Below, one piece after another: positions 22,616 to 33,893 of a stretch of DNA of 64,000 bases. The notes under the pieces were generated by a model, which saw only the letters and a program-made list of their open reading frames with translations, was not told where the DNA came from and did not search any database. The first letter of the stretch is position 1; each line of letters starts with the position of its first letter. Source of the stretch: Ophioderma brevispina (lineage: Eukaryota > Echinodermata > Ophiuroidea > Amphilepidida > Ophiodermatidae); NCBI GenBank assembly GCA_023653785.1, contig JAMKCH010043991.1, positions 62,001 through 126,000 on the forward strand, in the 5' to 3' direction. The position numbers were made by a program, and so were the translations under genes.

Positions 22616-22717
22616 GATAGGAGGCTTGTCCCGTGGCAGCATTGGTCTAGGCATTGTCGATGGCTTATTTGGAGACACAGGTGGCTTATTTAAAGATACA
22701 TCTGGCTTATCTGGAAA
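22616..22717 (-). CDS. SH3BP2: Linker exon with NKP repeats
   Basis: This exon has 102 bases (34 codons), phase 0 at both ends, acceptor CATAACAG and perfect donor GTAAGT. It begins FPDKPDVSLNKPPVSPNKPS and continues TMPRPMLPRDKPPI. The repeated NKPP/NKPS and DKP units and the PMLPR motif mark a flexible lysine/proline SH3-ligand linker. It is the clearest of the small exons because both splice sites, open frame and composition agree. About 160 bases further upstream in the transcript direction lies a DR1-rich repeat (22877-23290). Confidence 0.7.
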
Positions 22718-22876
22718 CTGTTATGTATGTGATTGTGATTTAGAGAGCATGCACAATGCAACTTAACACAAACATGCTACAGTAACAAGCAAAAGAAATG
22801 CTGATATTGACCTATAATTCCAGAGCATCTAAGTAACACACATTCCATAAATCCTACTTCAATCTGGTACAGTTGC

Positions 22877-23290
22877 TGTGGGCCGCCCCATGACCTTTGA
22901 CCCTGGCACATGACCTTTGACCTCATCAACATGTGAGGGATCGCATGGTGCACCTATGACACAAGTTTGGTTCCAATTGAACTTCAAGTTTTCAATTTAG
23001 GTCAATTTTACATTTTTAGCCCATTTTTCAACTTGACCTCACATGACCTTTGACCTTTCAACATGACCTTTGACCTTTCAACATATGAGGGATCCCATTG
23101 TGCACCTATGACAGAAGTTAGGTTCCAATTGAAGTTCAACTTTTCAATTGAGGTCAATTTAAAAAAAACTTAACAATTTAGTGACACACACATCCACACA
23201 TACATCCACCCTCATACACACACACACACATACACACACACGCACAACAGATTGCTAAGTGGTCCTGCCAGCTATAGCTGGCAGCCCACA
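22877..23290. mobile_element. DR1-bearing inverted-repeat element, family C copy 2
   Basis: It begins TGTGGGCCGCCCCATGACC and ends around GCTATAGCTGGCAGCCCACA, whose complement TGTGGGCTGCC matches the start. It contains four TGACCTTTGACC-type motifs and a (CA)n tract at 23206-23242. It matches 8804-9244 along its length. Confidence 0.75.
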
Positions 23291-23589
23291 AAAATCTTTG
23301 ACTGGATAGAAGTGAGGAGTTGATGTCATTGCTTTGCACAGTTATTTCATGTGTGTATCATACACCTACTTTGTACGCCCATGATTATAGCTTCAAATTG
23401 CCGTGATGCGCACAATTAACACTGCGTGAAAATATGACGTCACTCCTAACTTCTGGCTGGATGAACTATATAAGTATCTGGTTTGAACAATGCTATGTCC
23501 CCATTTCGTGCACAAAATTTGATTATTGTGCCAAATTTACACAAACAAATTGTTACAACTTACTCAATAAACCATGCAAAATTAGATGG

Positions 23590-23870
23590 ATAAATGTCAA
23601 CAGTTGGTATTAGAACCAATACTGGTTTTGGTATTAGAACCAATGTTGGAATCAGGCCAATGTTGTATCGGGACCAACGTTGGTATTGGGACCAACATCG
23701 GTATCATGGCCAACGTTGGTATCGAGACCACCTTCGGTTCGGTATCGGGACCAGCATTGGTAATTGGGACCAGCATCAGTCACGGAACCAACATTGGCAT
23801 TGGAATCAATGCCACTATCGGAACGAACATCGTATCAAATTCCAACATCGGTAACAGAACCAACATTGGA
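23590..23870 (+). repeat. 18-bp minisatellite with an open hexapeptide frame
   Basis: Units of the form ATTGGTATCGGGACCAAC repeat about 15 times with substitutions. One plus-strand frame (23586-23912) stays open and reads as diverged GTNIGI units for most of its length. No promoter, splice or signal features are seen, and it lies in an intron of the minus-strand gene. Confidence 0.75.
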
Positions 23871-24148
23871 CAGAGTAGGTTTTACAGTGTCCTCAGAATT
23901 GCAAGTAAATAAGACAAAATAATTGAAATGCTGTCGTAAATGCAAAGATGCTTTGTGATGCCTTCCCTCTAACTTCAAACTGATTAGAATTATACAGAGT
24001 ATATAGGAATAATCACATTACCCCTTCACACCTATGCTTTATCACATGCTTTATGAAGGAATAAAGCACAGAGTAGGTGCGAAGGGTAAAATGTAATTAT
24101 GCCGAGGATATACATTCATAAGGTTTTATAAATAATGCTTGTACTAAC

Positions 24149-24187
24149 CATAGGTTTATTTTGAACTGGCGGTGGGACTGGCACCTT
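24149..24187 (-). CDS. SH3BP2: Linker exon: KVPVPPPVQNKPM
   Basis: Thirty-nine bases, phase 0 at both ends, follow a T-rich stretch and the acceptor TACTAAAG and end at donor GTTAGT. The peptide is KVPVPPPVQNKPM. A similar PPPVPANKP segment occurs in vertebrate SH3BP2 (recalled, not aligned). Being a multiple of three, it could be skipped without shifting the frame. It would supply a short SH3-binding polyproline segment. The acceptor could be three bases further in, dropping the first lysine. Confidence 0.6.
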
Positions 24188-24633
24188 CTTTAGTACGCAA
24201 ATATTAGGAAAAAGTGCATGCAAAAAACAAAACAAAAACATGGTTAATATTAGCAGAATAATTAATATATAAATGAAATTGGTTATTTTGTGAGAAATCA
24301 TTTTAGCTTTTACTGATGAAAAAACTGTCTCATCATGTTGTGTTTTTTTTAAATCAAAAGTTGCTTGGTCATTTCTCCCCCACCTTATTTAACCTGCAAT
24401 CATTATAAGACAAATAAAATGGTCTGCCCTTTTAAACCCTGAGCACCGCCTGCCTAATTAATTGACATCGCTAAGCGTGTTTTGATTGGTTGCATGGAGG
24501 TAATATCATTTATAAGCAAATCGATATCTGTAAAAATAAAGTGGTGTGATTTCCTAGAAGATATAGAAGCACTATTTTGATTGGTTGCTTAGGGGCCATA
24601 TCATGTTGTGTCCTGTAATGAAGCCAATCACAG

Positions 24634-24678
24634 AAAAAAAAAAAAAACAAAAAAAAAAAAAAAAAAAACAAAAAAAAA
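24634..24678 (+). repeat. Poly-A tract with C interruptions
   Basis: Three A runs separated by single C residues. It may be the tail of an old retroposed copy, but no body was recognised. Confidence 0.85.
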
Positions 24679-25573
24679 CCCATTTTCTATATCATGTAGA
24701 AGTTCTCAAGGGGGTGAAACTCCCCAGTGTGGTTTGGTCAGATTTATTTTTAATCTTGAGTAACACATACATTGCGCATGAAAAATAAGTAGTACACTCA
24801 TTTTATTAATATATCATTCCTATTGAGACAAAAATGACAACTTTTGTCATAGGGCCAAATGCATGGCAAATCACCTGATTTCAGTTCACAAAGTTTCTAA
24901 ACAAAACCTTTGTTTATATGTAGTTGAGTATTACTGTTGCATCACTTAAAACATGTGTTAAATTACTTCTAAAGTGTAAATTAAGTATTTTGAAACCTTT
25001 AAAGAATAACCAAAAGCACCCAAAATAATCACAGGAAAAATGGTTTTCCTGAAATTCAACAATTAAAGGGAGATTAGGATATTTTTTGAGGATACAAATT
25101 TATCTTAATTTGCACTTGATCAGTTGAATAAAACCTACCAAGAATGTTTCAAAGGTTTATTGGACAAACAAGTAAAAAAGAAAACCCAAAACTATGTTTA
25201 AAAATGCCTTTGTTAGTTTTCTGCTTGTGTGTACACGATTGTACAATTTATTGTACACAATTAAGTGTAGTGTGTACACATGCTTTATTAACTAATCAAG
25301 ATTAACTAATCCTCCTTGAAATAAGCAATTTTGCAACATGAATGGGGTCCACGATGGCGTTGAAAATGTTCAACATTGAAATTACTTTATATATTTATCT
25401 CTAAATTTTAAATTTGACCCCCCAACAAAAATCCTCTAAAGTTTTGGCAGACACATAATTATCCTAATCTAAAAGTGCAATAAGATGTTGTGCACATTAG
25501 GTAAATCAAATTAGTTTAGTTGCTGAACAATTATTAATTAGTTAAATACTAGAAAAATGGATGTTCATACGTA

Positions 25574-25846
25574 GCAGTGATTATAGTATAAAGTTCATAA
25601 AATTAAACTTCTACGCTGCTCAAAACTACGTACCTCAGAAGTACTTTCAGGTGATCCACACCCGTCATCAGCTGATGTTGTTTTGCTGTAGAGTCTTGTT
25701 TTTGACGTCATAAGTTGTAACAACGACGTCATAGAGCTTTTGATATCAGCAGATGACGGGTGTGGATCACCTGAAAGTATTTCTGAGGTACGTAATTTTA
25801 AGTAGCGTAAAAGTTGAATTTTATGGACTTTATAGTTAAATACTGC
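25574..25846. mobile_element. 273-bp long-arm palindrome, family G
   Basis: The left arm 'gcagtgattatagtataaag' and onward pairs with the whole right arm, including a nearly exact inner stretch (cctcagaagtactttcaggtgatccacacccg). The loop holds two TGACGTCAT CRE-type palindromes. It is followed directly by TTAA and family T. Confidence 0.85.
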
Positions 25847-25850
25847 TTAA

Positions 25851-26194
25851 AGGTGTATTTAGTGATCCTAGCATCTTTGTTTTTGTTTATAGTTCACTAG
25901 ATATCCTCAAGAAAAGGTTACCGGTATTTCCAAAATTTTAATCGATGCTGCCAGGGCGTTTTGATGTTATGAGCGAATGTTCATATCATGCTGCCCCATA
26001 GGTCACCCTGTTGAAATTTCCATCCGTCTACAGACAGAAAATACAAAATTGTGAATTCATTTCTTTTAGAGTAGATCGAATATGCATGTAAAATGAACAC
26101 ATACACTATGCGTAGGCCAACGGTTCAGATGATATAAAAATCTCTATTTCTGTAGGTAAGTCAGGGGACAAGGCTGTGGATCACAAATGCTCCT
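25851..26194. mobile_element. TTAA-flanked MITE, family T copy 1
   Basis: TTAA at 25847-25850 and 26195-26198; ends AGGTGTATTTAGTGATCC and, complemented, AGGAGCATTTGTGATCC. 344 bp. The interior 'ttcactagatatcct' and 'acagaaaatacaaaattg' recurs at 57376-57711. Confidence 0.8.
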
Positions 26195-26274
26195 TTAAAA
26201 AGTAACTAAAATTAAAACTAAAATTAATTATAATTGTTAATTATTGCTTATATTACTCAAATAGCCAAACTTAC

Positions 26275-26314
26275 TTTTTAGGTGTTTGGTGTTAGCTGGT
26301 GGAGGCATTGGCTT
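26275..26314 (-). CDS. Candidate proline-rich exon with a phase conflict
   Basis: Forty bases between TAATAG and the strong donor GTAAGT read KPMPPPANTKHLK plus one base. The motif KPMPPPANTK resembles the other linker exons, which supports it. However, it ends in phase 1, and joining it to the next exon (24149) from this phase gives a stop after ten codons. It may be an alternative exon, may join to an exon I have missed, or may be decayed. Confidence 0.42.
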
Positions 26315-26929
26315 CTATTACATGCCGAAATATTCACAAAGCAGCAAAATAAATTCAATTGACCATTTTATTACAGTAATTAACAGCTAGAAAACAAAAA
26401 AAACCATAGATCAATAGATGTATACACCTAATCTATACAAGACCATCACCAAAGGATTATTTAGTATAGCCACTACTGGGTTAAAATCACCCCCCCCCAA
26501 TCTGGGGAATGGCGTGACAGGGCTTGCTACAGCTACACTTGCGATTTTTATTTATCCCGAGTGGACTACACATCTCTATTCTTTAATGCGTATAATATAC
26601 TCTGTCATAATTATTTTTCTGCTGTGGCATAACTATGCCTGCTTTGCCTAACTTTCATATATGCCACATTTATTAATCTGTTCAATTACGTGATCTTTGG
26701 TCTGTGGACATGGACAATTTTGCCAACTCGCAAAATAATGTCATTGTGGCACCATACTAGGTATGTTGGTACTTATTGTGCTATCAATGCGAAAAAGGAA
26801 GATCATAGCTATCCACTGGGGTATCAAATCTAAGCATCAAGGTGGTTAAACAATTTCCGACGGGGTAGTAATCAGCGCTGTGGTAATAGCGTTCCAAAAA
26901 AGGCTTGCAAGACAATGTTATGGTGGCGT

Positions 26930-28880
26930 TCAAGAGGCGGCATGATGAGACGTTTCTAATGGTGGGCATATTGAGGCAATGCTTCTAAATGGTGGTCATA
27001 TTGAGGCAAGGCTTCTAAATGGTGGGCATAGTGAGGCAAGCTTCCTAAATTGTGGGCATATTGAGGCAAGGCTTCTAAATGGTGGGCAATATTGAGGCAA
27101 GGCTTCTAAATGATAGGACATGAGGCAAGGCTTCTAAATGATAGGACATGAGGCAATGCTTCTAAATGGGGGGCATATTGAAGCCAAGGCTTCTAAATGA
27201 TAGGACATGAGGAGGCAAGGCTTCTAAATGATAGGACATGAGGCAAGGCTTCTAAATGATAGGACATGATGAGGCAAGGCTTAATGGGGTCATTATGAGA
27301 ATGCGCTAAATGATAGGACATGATGAGGCAAGGCTTCTAAATGGTGGGCATAGTGAGGCAAGGCTTCTAAATGAGAGGACATGAGGCAAGGCTTCTAAAT
27401 GATAGGACATGAGGCAAGGCTTCTAAATGATAGGACATGATGAGGCAAGGCCTTTCTAAAGGTGGGCATATTGAGGCACGCTTCTAAATTATAGACATGA
27501 GGCAAGGCCTTCTAATGATAGGACTGAGGCAAGGCTTCTAATGATAGGACATATGATGCAAGGCTTCTAATGGTGGGCATATTGAGGCAAGGCTTCTAAA
27601 TGATAGGACATGATTAGGCAAAGCTTCTAAATGGTGGGCATATTGATGCAAGGCTTCTAAATGATAGGACATGAGGCAAGGCTTCTAAATGATAGGAAAT
27701 GATGAGGCAGGCTTAATGGAGGGCATTATCGGCAAGGCTTCTACATGGGGTCATATTGAGGCAAGGCTTCTAAATGATAGGAAATGACTGAGGCAAGGCT
27801 TCTACTGGGTGGGATATTGAGGCAAGGCTTCTAAATGATAGGACATGAGGCAAGGCTTCTAAATGATAGGACATGATGAGGCAAGGCTTCTAAATGATAG
27901 GAAATGAATGAGGCAGGCTTCTAATGGTGGGCATATTGAGGCAAGGCTTCTAAATGATAGGACATGATGAGGCAAGGCTTCTAAATGATAGGACATGATG
28001 AGGCAAGGCTTCTAAATGGTGGGCATATTGAGGCAAGGCTTCTAAATGATAGGACATGATGAGGCAAGGCTTCTAAATGATAGGACATGATGAGGCAAGG
28101 CTTCTAAATGGTGGCATATTGAGGCAGGCTTCTAAATGGTGGGCATATTGAGGCATGCATTCTAAATGAATAGTACAATTAGGCAAGGCTCTAAATGGTG
28201 GGCACTATTGAGGCCAACTGCTTCTAAATGATAGACAGATAGGCACGGCTTCTAATGGTGGGCATATTGAGGCCAAGGCTTCTAAATGATAGGACATGAT
28301 GAGGCAAGGCTTCTAAATGATAGGACATGATGAGGCAAGGCTTCTAAATGAGAGGACATGAGGCAAGGCTTCTAAATGAGAGGACATGAGGCAAGGCTTC
28401 TAAATGAGAGGACATGAGGCAAGGCTTCTAAATGAGAGGACATGAGGCAAGGCTTCTAAATGATAGGACATGATGAGGCAAGGCTTCTAAATGATAGGAA
28501 ATGATGGAGTCCAAGGGATTCGAAATGGTGTGACCTATTGAGGCAAGCCTCTATTGTGGACATATTGAGGCGACCGTCTTGGGGCATGGGTCAAGGTTTC
28601 TTAATGGTGGGGAATGAAGGGGCAAGGATTCATGGAGTGCATGATGAGATAATGCTTCTAAATTGTATAGGCTGAGCCACTACGGCTTCTAAATGGTGGG
28701 GCATGATGACGCAAGGTTTTAAGTAGGGCATAATAAGCAAGGGTTTTAATGGTGGGGTACGCTTTGGCAAAGCGGCTTAATGGGGGAATGAAGGGGCCGG
28801 CATAATGAAGTGCATGATAGGGCAAGGCTTAATAATGGAGGGGCATGATAGGGCACGGCTTATTTGGGCGCCTTATCGGG
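26930..28880 (+). repeat. 2-kb minisatellite, 28-31-bp units
   Basis: About 65 head-to-tail units share GAGGCAAGGCTTCTAAATG followed by one of two variants, ATAGGACATGAT or GTGGGCATATT. Runs of each variant alternate. Units are clean in the centre and decay towards 28500-28880. Confidence 0.95.
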
Positions 28881-30134
28881 CAAGTCCTTAAAGGTGCATT
28901 TTTCCAACAGTCTTACCCCCACTCAATTTACTCGAATAGTATCAATTTTTGTTGTCCTGAACTTTTAAGCCTTCAAAACCATTTCATTCCTAAGATAGAG
29001 CAAAAATCTAACCATTTTATCATGGTTCATAATATACTTGCATGTATACTACAGCGCTTTTTTAAAAAAGGTCTAAGGCCTTCAACTACTGCCAAAGCAG
29101 GACAACAATGTTACAATAAGGGGAAAAATTAAACTTCATGAGAAAAACAGGTGTGGTTTTACAGTTTTTTTAAAACAAAAGTGAACACTCCCTGATGGAT
29201 CATGGAGCAGTTTCCACAGTTGTGTTTTAATGAACTAGAGTTAATGAATTCGGCCTTGTAATATGTCAATATTGCTTCTACCGCAAACCGCAAGTTGTTT
29301 TCCCAACTAACTTGGTGAGGATGTCTCACTGTGTTCAGGCTCTCATTGCAGGTGAGAACACAATAGGACAAACTTTGGAAGCCCAACCTTTCCGGCATGA
29401 CAATGTGGGTTACGATGGGGCAAGGCTTCTTTGTGGGGGGGCAGATGAGCAAGATGGGCAAGCTTCCATGTGTCACATATTACGGGAAAAGTTCTCAATG
29501 GTGAGGCATGTGGAAATGGTGGGGGGGGGAAAGAATGACTTCATGGCGTAACAGCCGGGGGGAAGGTTGCCCCCTGACGACTTTGGCCGGGAAAAAATTT
29601 GCAAAATCATGCTAAATCAGCCGTTTTCTAGCCCCTGACAGGAAAAATTGCCTTTTGACCCCCCTGAAGGGAAAATTTTCCCCCTCAGAGTGGGCAGGCC
29701 CAATACATCAATGAATGACTTCGACATATCAAGGGGCTCTTCTCCAAGTTATTCCTTAATTGAAACCACTGGTAAGGTGGGTAAACTTCAAACTGATTTT
29801 GCAAGATAGCATCACACTTTCCTATGAAATTAAAGACTTAGGATGGGTAGTTGAGTAGGTTTGCTGTCTGCTAAATTTTTAGAGTACATAAATCTTCCTT
29901 ACTGCCAATTGTCTTTAACAATTGGAAAAAAATCCCACTTTTTATGACAATCCTTTTCTTCCAGAAATTAATCTGTCAAACAAAATTGCATAAAGAAATG
30001 CTTTTGTGGACAATGATTTTTAATTTTTTTTGCGACAGCTAAAGTGCTTTACTAATTGAAGCTCTTGCAAAATTCAAGAAAAATAACCCCTCCCCCCTTT
30101 ATGCAGAATTAAAAAGGACTGCCTCATTGTGCAT
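28881..30134. other. Intronic sequence with traces of minisatellite and G/C-run repeats
   Basis: Isolated 'ggggcaaggcttc' words at 29417 and after show minisatellite debris. 29560-29700 holds GGGG/CCCC blocks (cccctgacaggaaaaa) like the hAT-type elements elsewhere. No exon is supported. Confidence 0.45.
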
Positions 30135-30948
30135 GGGCCATATTCACAAAGCACACTCACACTTAGCTGCAAAAATTACCCTTAAATTAAGGGTTCCTTA
30201 TATTAATGGGAAACATTAAGTGAAATCCTCACACTGTTGCTCAATTTTTGCTCTGCTACAGTGCAATATTTTACCACTTTAGGTAACACCATTGCGGATT
30301 AATTGAAACATTTTTATAGCAAAAATGTCTTTGCATAAAATTTGATCCTTATTCTATCACAATGTCAGGTTTTCCCTTTGTAGGGAAGCAATCAACCATA
30401 AATTTAGTTCTAAAAACCTGTGCAATTTAAAAGGTCAACGAGAGATTTTACATATCAGGTGTCCCTAAAACATCGAAAGTACTGATTTTTTGCACTGATG
30501 ATAAAGCTTTCATCAAAAAAGATACCCATCTGATAGGAGTAAGCGGAGAAATGTTTCATTTTGGTACAAAATTGTTAACATTTATAATTTTGTATAGGAG
30601 CAAATACAAAATTCAGCCTATGTTTTAATTTATATTGAAAATAAGCAAATCAAAATCACCTTTTTTCTGTGTTTTAAACATTCGTAGCCACTACGTGGTA
30701 AGATATTATTTAGGGTTAATCTAATTGAAATTACTATTATGACACAATATTGGATGCTTCCAAAAAAAAAGTCTCTCGTTGTTGACCTTTAAGGCACTTT
30801 AGGGACCTATGAGATCCCTTAGAAGTTGCCCTTAAAACATCCAGTATTAAGGGATACTACAAAAATTAAGTGAAACCTTAAAATTGCCCATATTTAAGGG
30901 AATCTCTTAAGAAAGTTGCACTTAAGTGCGCTTTGTGAATATGGGCCC
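30135..30948. mobile_element. MITE with GGGCCATATTCACAAAGC ends, split by a nested insertion
   Basis: GGGCCATATTCACAAAGCAC at the left and, complemented, GGGCCCATATTCACAAAGCG at the right. The outer element carries TTAAGGG/CCCTTAA-rich arms. A family A MITE (30431-30788) sits inside it, so the outer element is older. Confidence 0.75.
30431..30788. mobile_element. TTAA-flanked MITE, family A copy 3, nested
   Basis: TTAA at 30427-30430 and 30789-30792; ends AAGGTCAACGAGAGATTTTA and, complemented, AGGTCAACAACGAGAGAC. It is oriented opposite to copies 1, 2 and 4 in its interior. Confidence 0.8.
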
Positions 30949-31180
30949 TGTTCCCCAAGCATTATTGAGAAACAATACTGCCCTTTACCACTACAACCAG
31001 ATGCGTTCATCAAGACAGCTTGCATTGCAGTTGTGAGATGGTGCCAAGCAGAGTTCTTTTGGGAGGAAATGCCATCAAACAATGTTTAGGGCATATGGAG
31101 CACAATATGTACCCTTAAGAAATAATGGATGATTTCTGTATAAAATCACAAAAACACGTTTTGATTTAGCTTCTTAAATA

Positions 31181-31831
31181 GGCCCATTCCATGTCAACAT
31201 TCGAGATGTGCCCACCGACAGCACGTCGTGGATTTTTCTCGCTTTAAGTGTGGTGGTAGACATTGGGATGAGATATGAAAATCCTGAAATTTGAGCATCA
31301 GATATGTGTCCATTTCGTTTTCCCGATCGGCATTGGAAATTTAGGGGGTTCACCACAAATGTGCCGCCCAATGTGAAAATCACTATGTTGAGAGGGTCAT
31401 CACAGTTTAGAATAGGAGGTTGACTCCCCAGACTTGGCCCCGATTGAACAAAGGTGCATATTTAGGCTCATTAACTCTAAAAGTGAACATCTATGAACTT
31501 CTGATGCCAGATTTGACTTCGTAGACCAAAATATTTTTTACCCATAGATAGTTGATTTCAAAGTTGGGGGGGTTCTCCAGTACAGTTACATGGCCCTCTC
31601 AAAATTGGCTTTCACTTCAACAGCATTGTGTGGTTTTGACCCCCTAAATTTCTTGACATGCTAAAGCCGGTGGGCGCGAAATGAGAAAAAAACGAAATCG
31701 GCGGTATGAAGCTCAAAATTTCAGGGATTTCATTTTCTCATCAATATATATCAATCAAATCCAAAAAAAGAAAAAAATCACATGACATGAACTGGGGTGC
31801 AAATCTCGAGTGTTGACATGGAAATAGCCCC
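31181..31831. mobile_element. Inverted-repeat element with ATGTCAACA ends
   Basis: The left end 'ggcccattccatgtcaacattcgagatgtgc' pairs with the right end 'gcaaatctcgagtgttgacatggaaatagcc'. Inner 'gaaatgagaaaaaaacga' and 'cattttctcat' blocks also mirror. About 650 bp, non-coding. Confidence 0.72.
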
Positions 31832-32483
31832 AATTAGTGATTATGCATTAAATTTTCACCAAAGTTGATTGATCAAAAATGAAAGGCAACTGCTTAACCG
31901 AATGACAGAAATCGGTAGACTAGTGCTGTTTGATCAGATGAACCCGGGGCAGTCTGCAGTTGTGAGCACTGCTCTTTCAGAGCCATTGTCACAGAGATAA
32001 TGAATAAAAATGCTAGAGTACCGACGGACCATTTCAATTCAACAAGCTTGTTGGTGGACGGTTTTAATGTCTGCCAACACCATCACTACATAAACCTTAC
32101 AACATAGAAAAATTGACGTATTATTGATTTTCAACAGCAACCTCGGATATAAAATGATACTTAGACATCCAAGAACATTGTCAGGCATGTCGTTTTGTTC
32201 GAAAATTATCATTGCAAGACGCCACAATCTTTTAGCACATATTCAATATGGTGTCCAAATTAGTCGGGGCCTGCCTATGTTTGTAGTTGCTATGGGACGT
32301 GTGTGATTTTTTAAACGTACTATTTTGTCATGAAGGCAAGCCAGAGCTCCTGACAAAAGCTGGGCGTCTTCTAACTTTGTCCGCAGTAACTCCAAAACCT
32401 TAAGAGTATTATGAAATACCTATCATAAAAAGTCTACCTAATTATTTGTAACAAATTGTGTGAATTGCTTTTAAAGTTCTAAC

Positions 32484-32555
32484 CACTTTTTTAAGGTCCT
32501 GCTCATTGAGCTCGTATCTGTGTCGGTCTTCTTCGCTATCCGATGATGATTGAAT
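32484..32555 (-). CDS. Candidate exon: serine/acidic linker with a tyrosine
   Basis: The minus strand reads IQSSSDSEEDRHRYELNEQD then LKKV, 24 codons, between AG at 32556-32557 and donor GTTAGA. It starts and ends in phase 0, like the linker exons further on. Its composition (SSSDSEED, RYEL) fits a phosphorylatable linker of an adaptor such as SH3BP2. The acceptor lacks a clear pyrimidine run, and the frame stays open further upstream through YQNPK, so the true 5' edge may differ. Confidence 0.45.
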
Positions 32556-32820
32556 CTTCGGATTTTGATACACATAGTAGACAACATTACAACCATGTAC
32601 GCAACATGACACAAAACATTACACACATAAATGGTATTGATTTTGCAGTAAAATTTGGGCTCTTTTTCTGTTTAGAATGTTTACATAGTTTTAACATCCT
32701 GGTATAATCATAAATCACTACATTCTACAGTATACCCGCTTGGCACCTGAACTCATTAACCTCTACATTTCTGAGGTGGGTTAAATAAATTTCACTGGGA
32801 CCATTTATTTCTCCCTAAGA

Positions 32821-33172
32821 TTTGGGTTTAGGATTACGGATTCCAGATGAGGGTTTTGCAGTTAGAGTTAATCTGAGGGTTTGAGTTGGTTAGAGTTAGG
32901 TAACAGTTTGGGGTTTAGGGATAGGATGGGTTGGTTTTGGGTGACAACAATTACGATGACAATTTGTTGGTTGGCTTAGGATGAGGGTTTCAGTTAGGGT
33001 AAGAAGGATTAGGTTAGGATAAGTTTGGGTTAGGGTTACGATGAAGGTTTGGGTTTTGGTCAGGGTGGGTTAGGTTAGGGAAATGAGAGGGTTTGGTTTC
33101 AGATTAAGGTTAGGTGAGAGATTTAAGGTTAGGATAGGGTTTGATGTAGGGTTAAGAATGAGGTTTTGGGTT
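32821..33172 (+). repeat. Degenerate telomere-like (TTAGGG) block
   Basis: About 350 bases made of TTAGGGT, GGTTTAGG, TTAGGTTAGG and GGGTTTGG words with drift. It runs straight into the retroposon tail of family M at 33170. A shorter patch lies at 20185-20215. Confidence 0.65.
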
Positions 33173-33262
33173 GAGGTGAATCTGGCCAACCCGGTTGCAG
33201 GGACAAAATGGATTTAAAAACTTTGGATCTACTATTACTAATTACTACTACTAAACACAAAA
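33170..33262 (+). mobile_element. Retroposon tail, family M copy 2 (5'-truncated)
   Basis: 'ggtgaatctggccaacccggttgcagggacaaaa' then 'ggatttaaaaactttgg' and TACTA units match the 3' ends of the copies at 14791 and 49292. Only the tail is present. Confidence 0.6.
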
Positions 33263-33796
33263 CACAGCTAACAGTTATGCCATAGACATACACAGAGCTC
33301 TATAGCTCCAAATTTGTACCACGGACGGGGATGGACGGAAAGACCCACAGACAACACACACACAAAGCCACACATGGCCTAAACTTCTGAACTTCAAAGG
33401 AACCATGTCCTTGGTCACAATCCTAATTCTGTCTTTCTGCATGTAATTACTACCTCATGTTGATGACTTGTCTGACTTTTTGTATACGTAACTATAGCAA
33501 CTAGTTTATTACAATCGACAGCATTTTTCAAATAATCAAACATTATGATTTCTCCATTTTGTGCCTTTTTTTTGTTGTTTTTCTGCTGGTTCGAATTCTG
33601 CAGACTGGACATTATCTTCTAAATCACACCACTCTGACCAAAATGCACTTTTTACTTAAATTCTCAATTAGTCAAAAGGATCTTGAATAGCAACTATGCA
33701 CAGCAAAGACAAAAATTTGAAGCACATGAATTTCATGCTTGTTATGCAAATACACATGCATCTAAGCTCAGTGAGGGTAATTCTTGGATATTTTAC

Positions 33797-33893
33797 CTGA
33801 TTGCTTTTTTACATATGCCACTGACCCTTTCCTAAGTAACCAGTCGTCCAAGTTGTTTTGAATCAATCCCATAATTGCATTGCAATGTGTCCT
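33797..33893 (-). CDS. Unassigned candidate exon
   Basis: A perfect branch-type TACTGAC lies 22-28 bases before acceptor CAGTAG; 97 bases follow to donor GTAAAA. Only phase 0 is open: it reads RTHCNAIMGLIQNNLDDWLL and then RKGSVAYVKKQS plus one base. I do not recognise the peptide. It is not proline-rich and does not fit the adaptor's phase chain, so it could belong to a repeat, to another gene, or be chance. Confidence 0.22.

Noticed and set aside
29159..29476. 105-residue minus-strand frame
   Set aside because: It overlaps minisatellite debris and has no recognisable domain.
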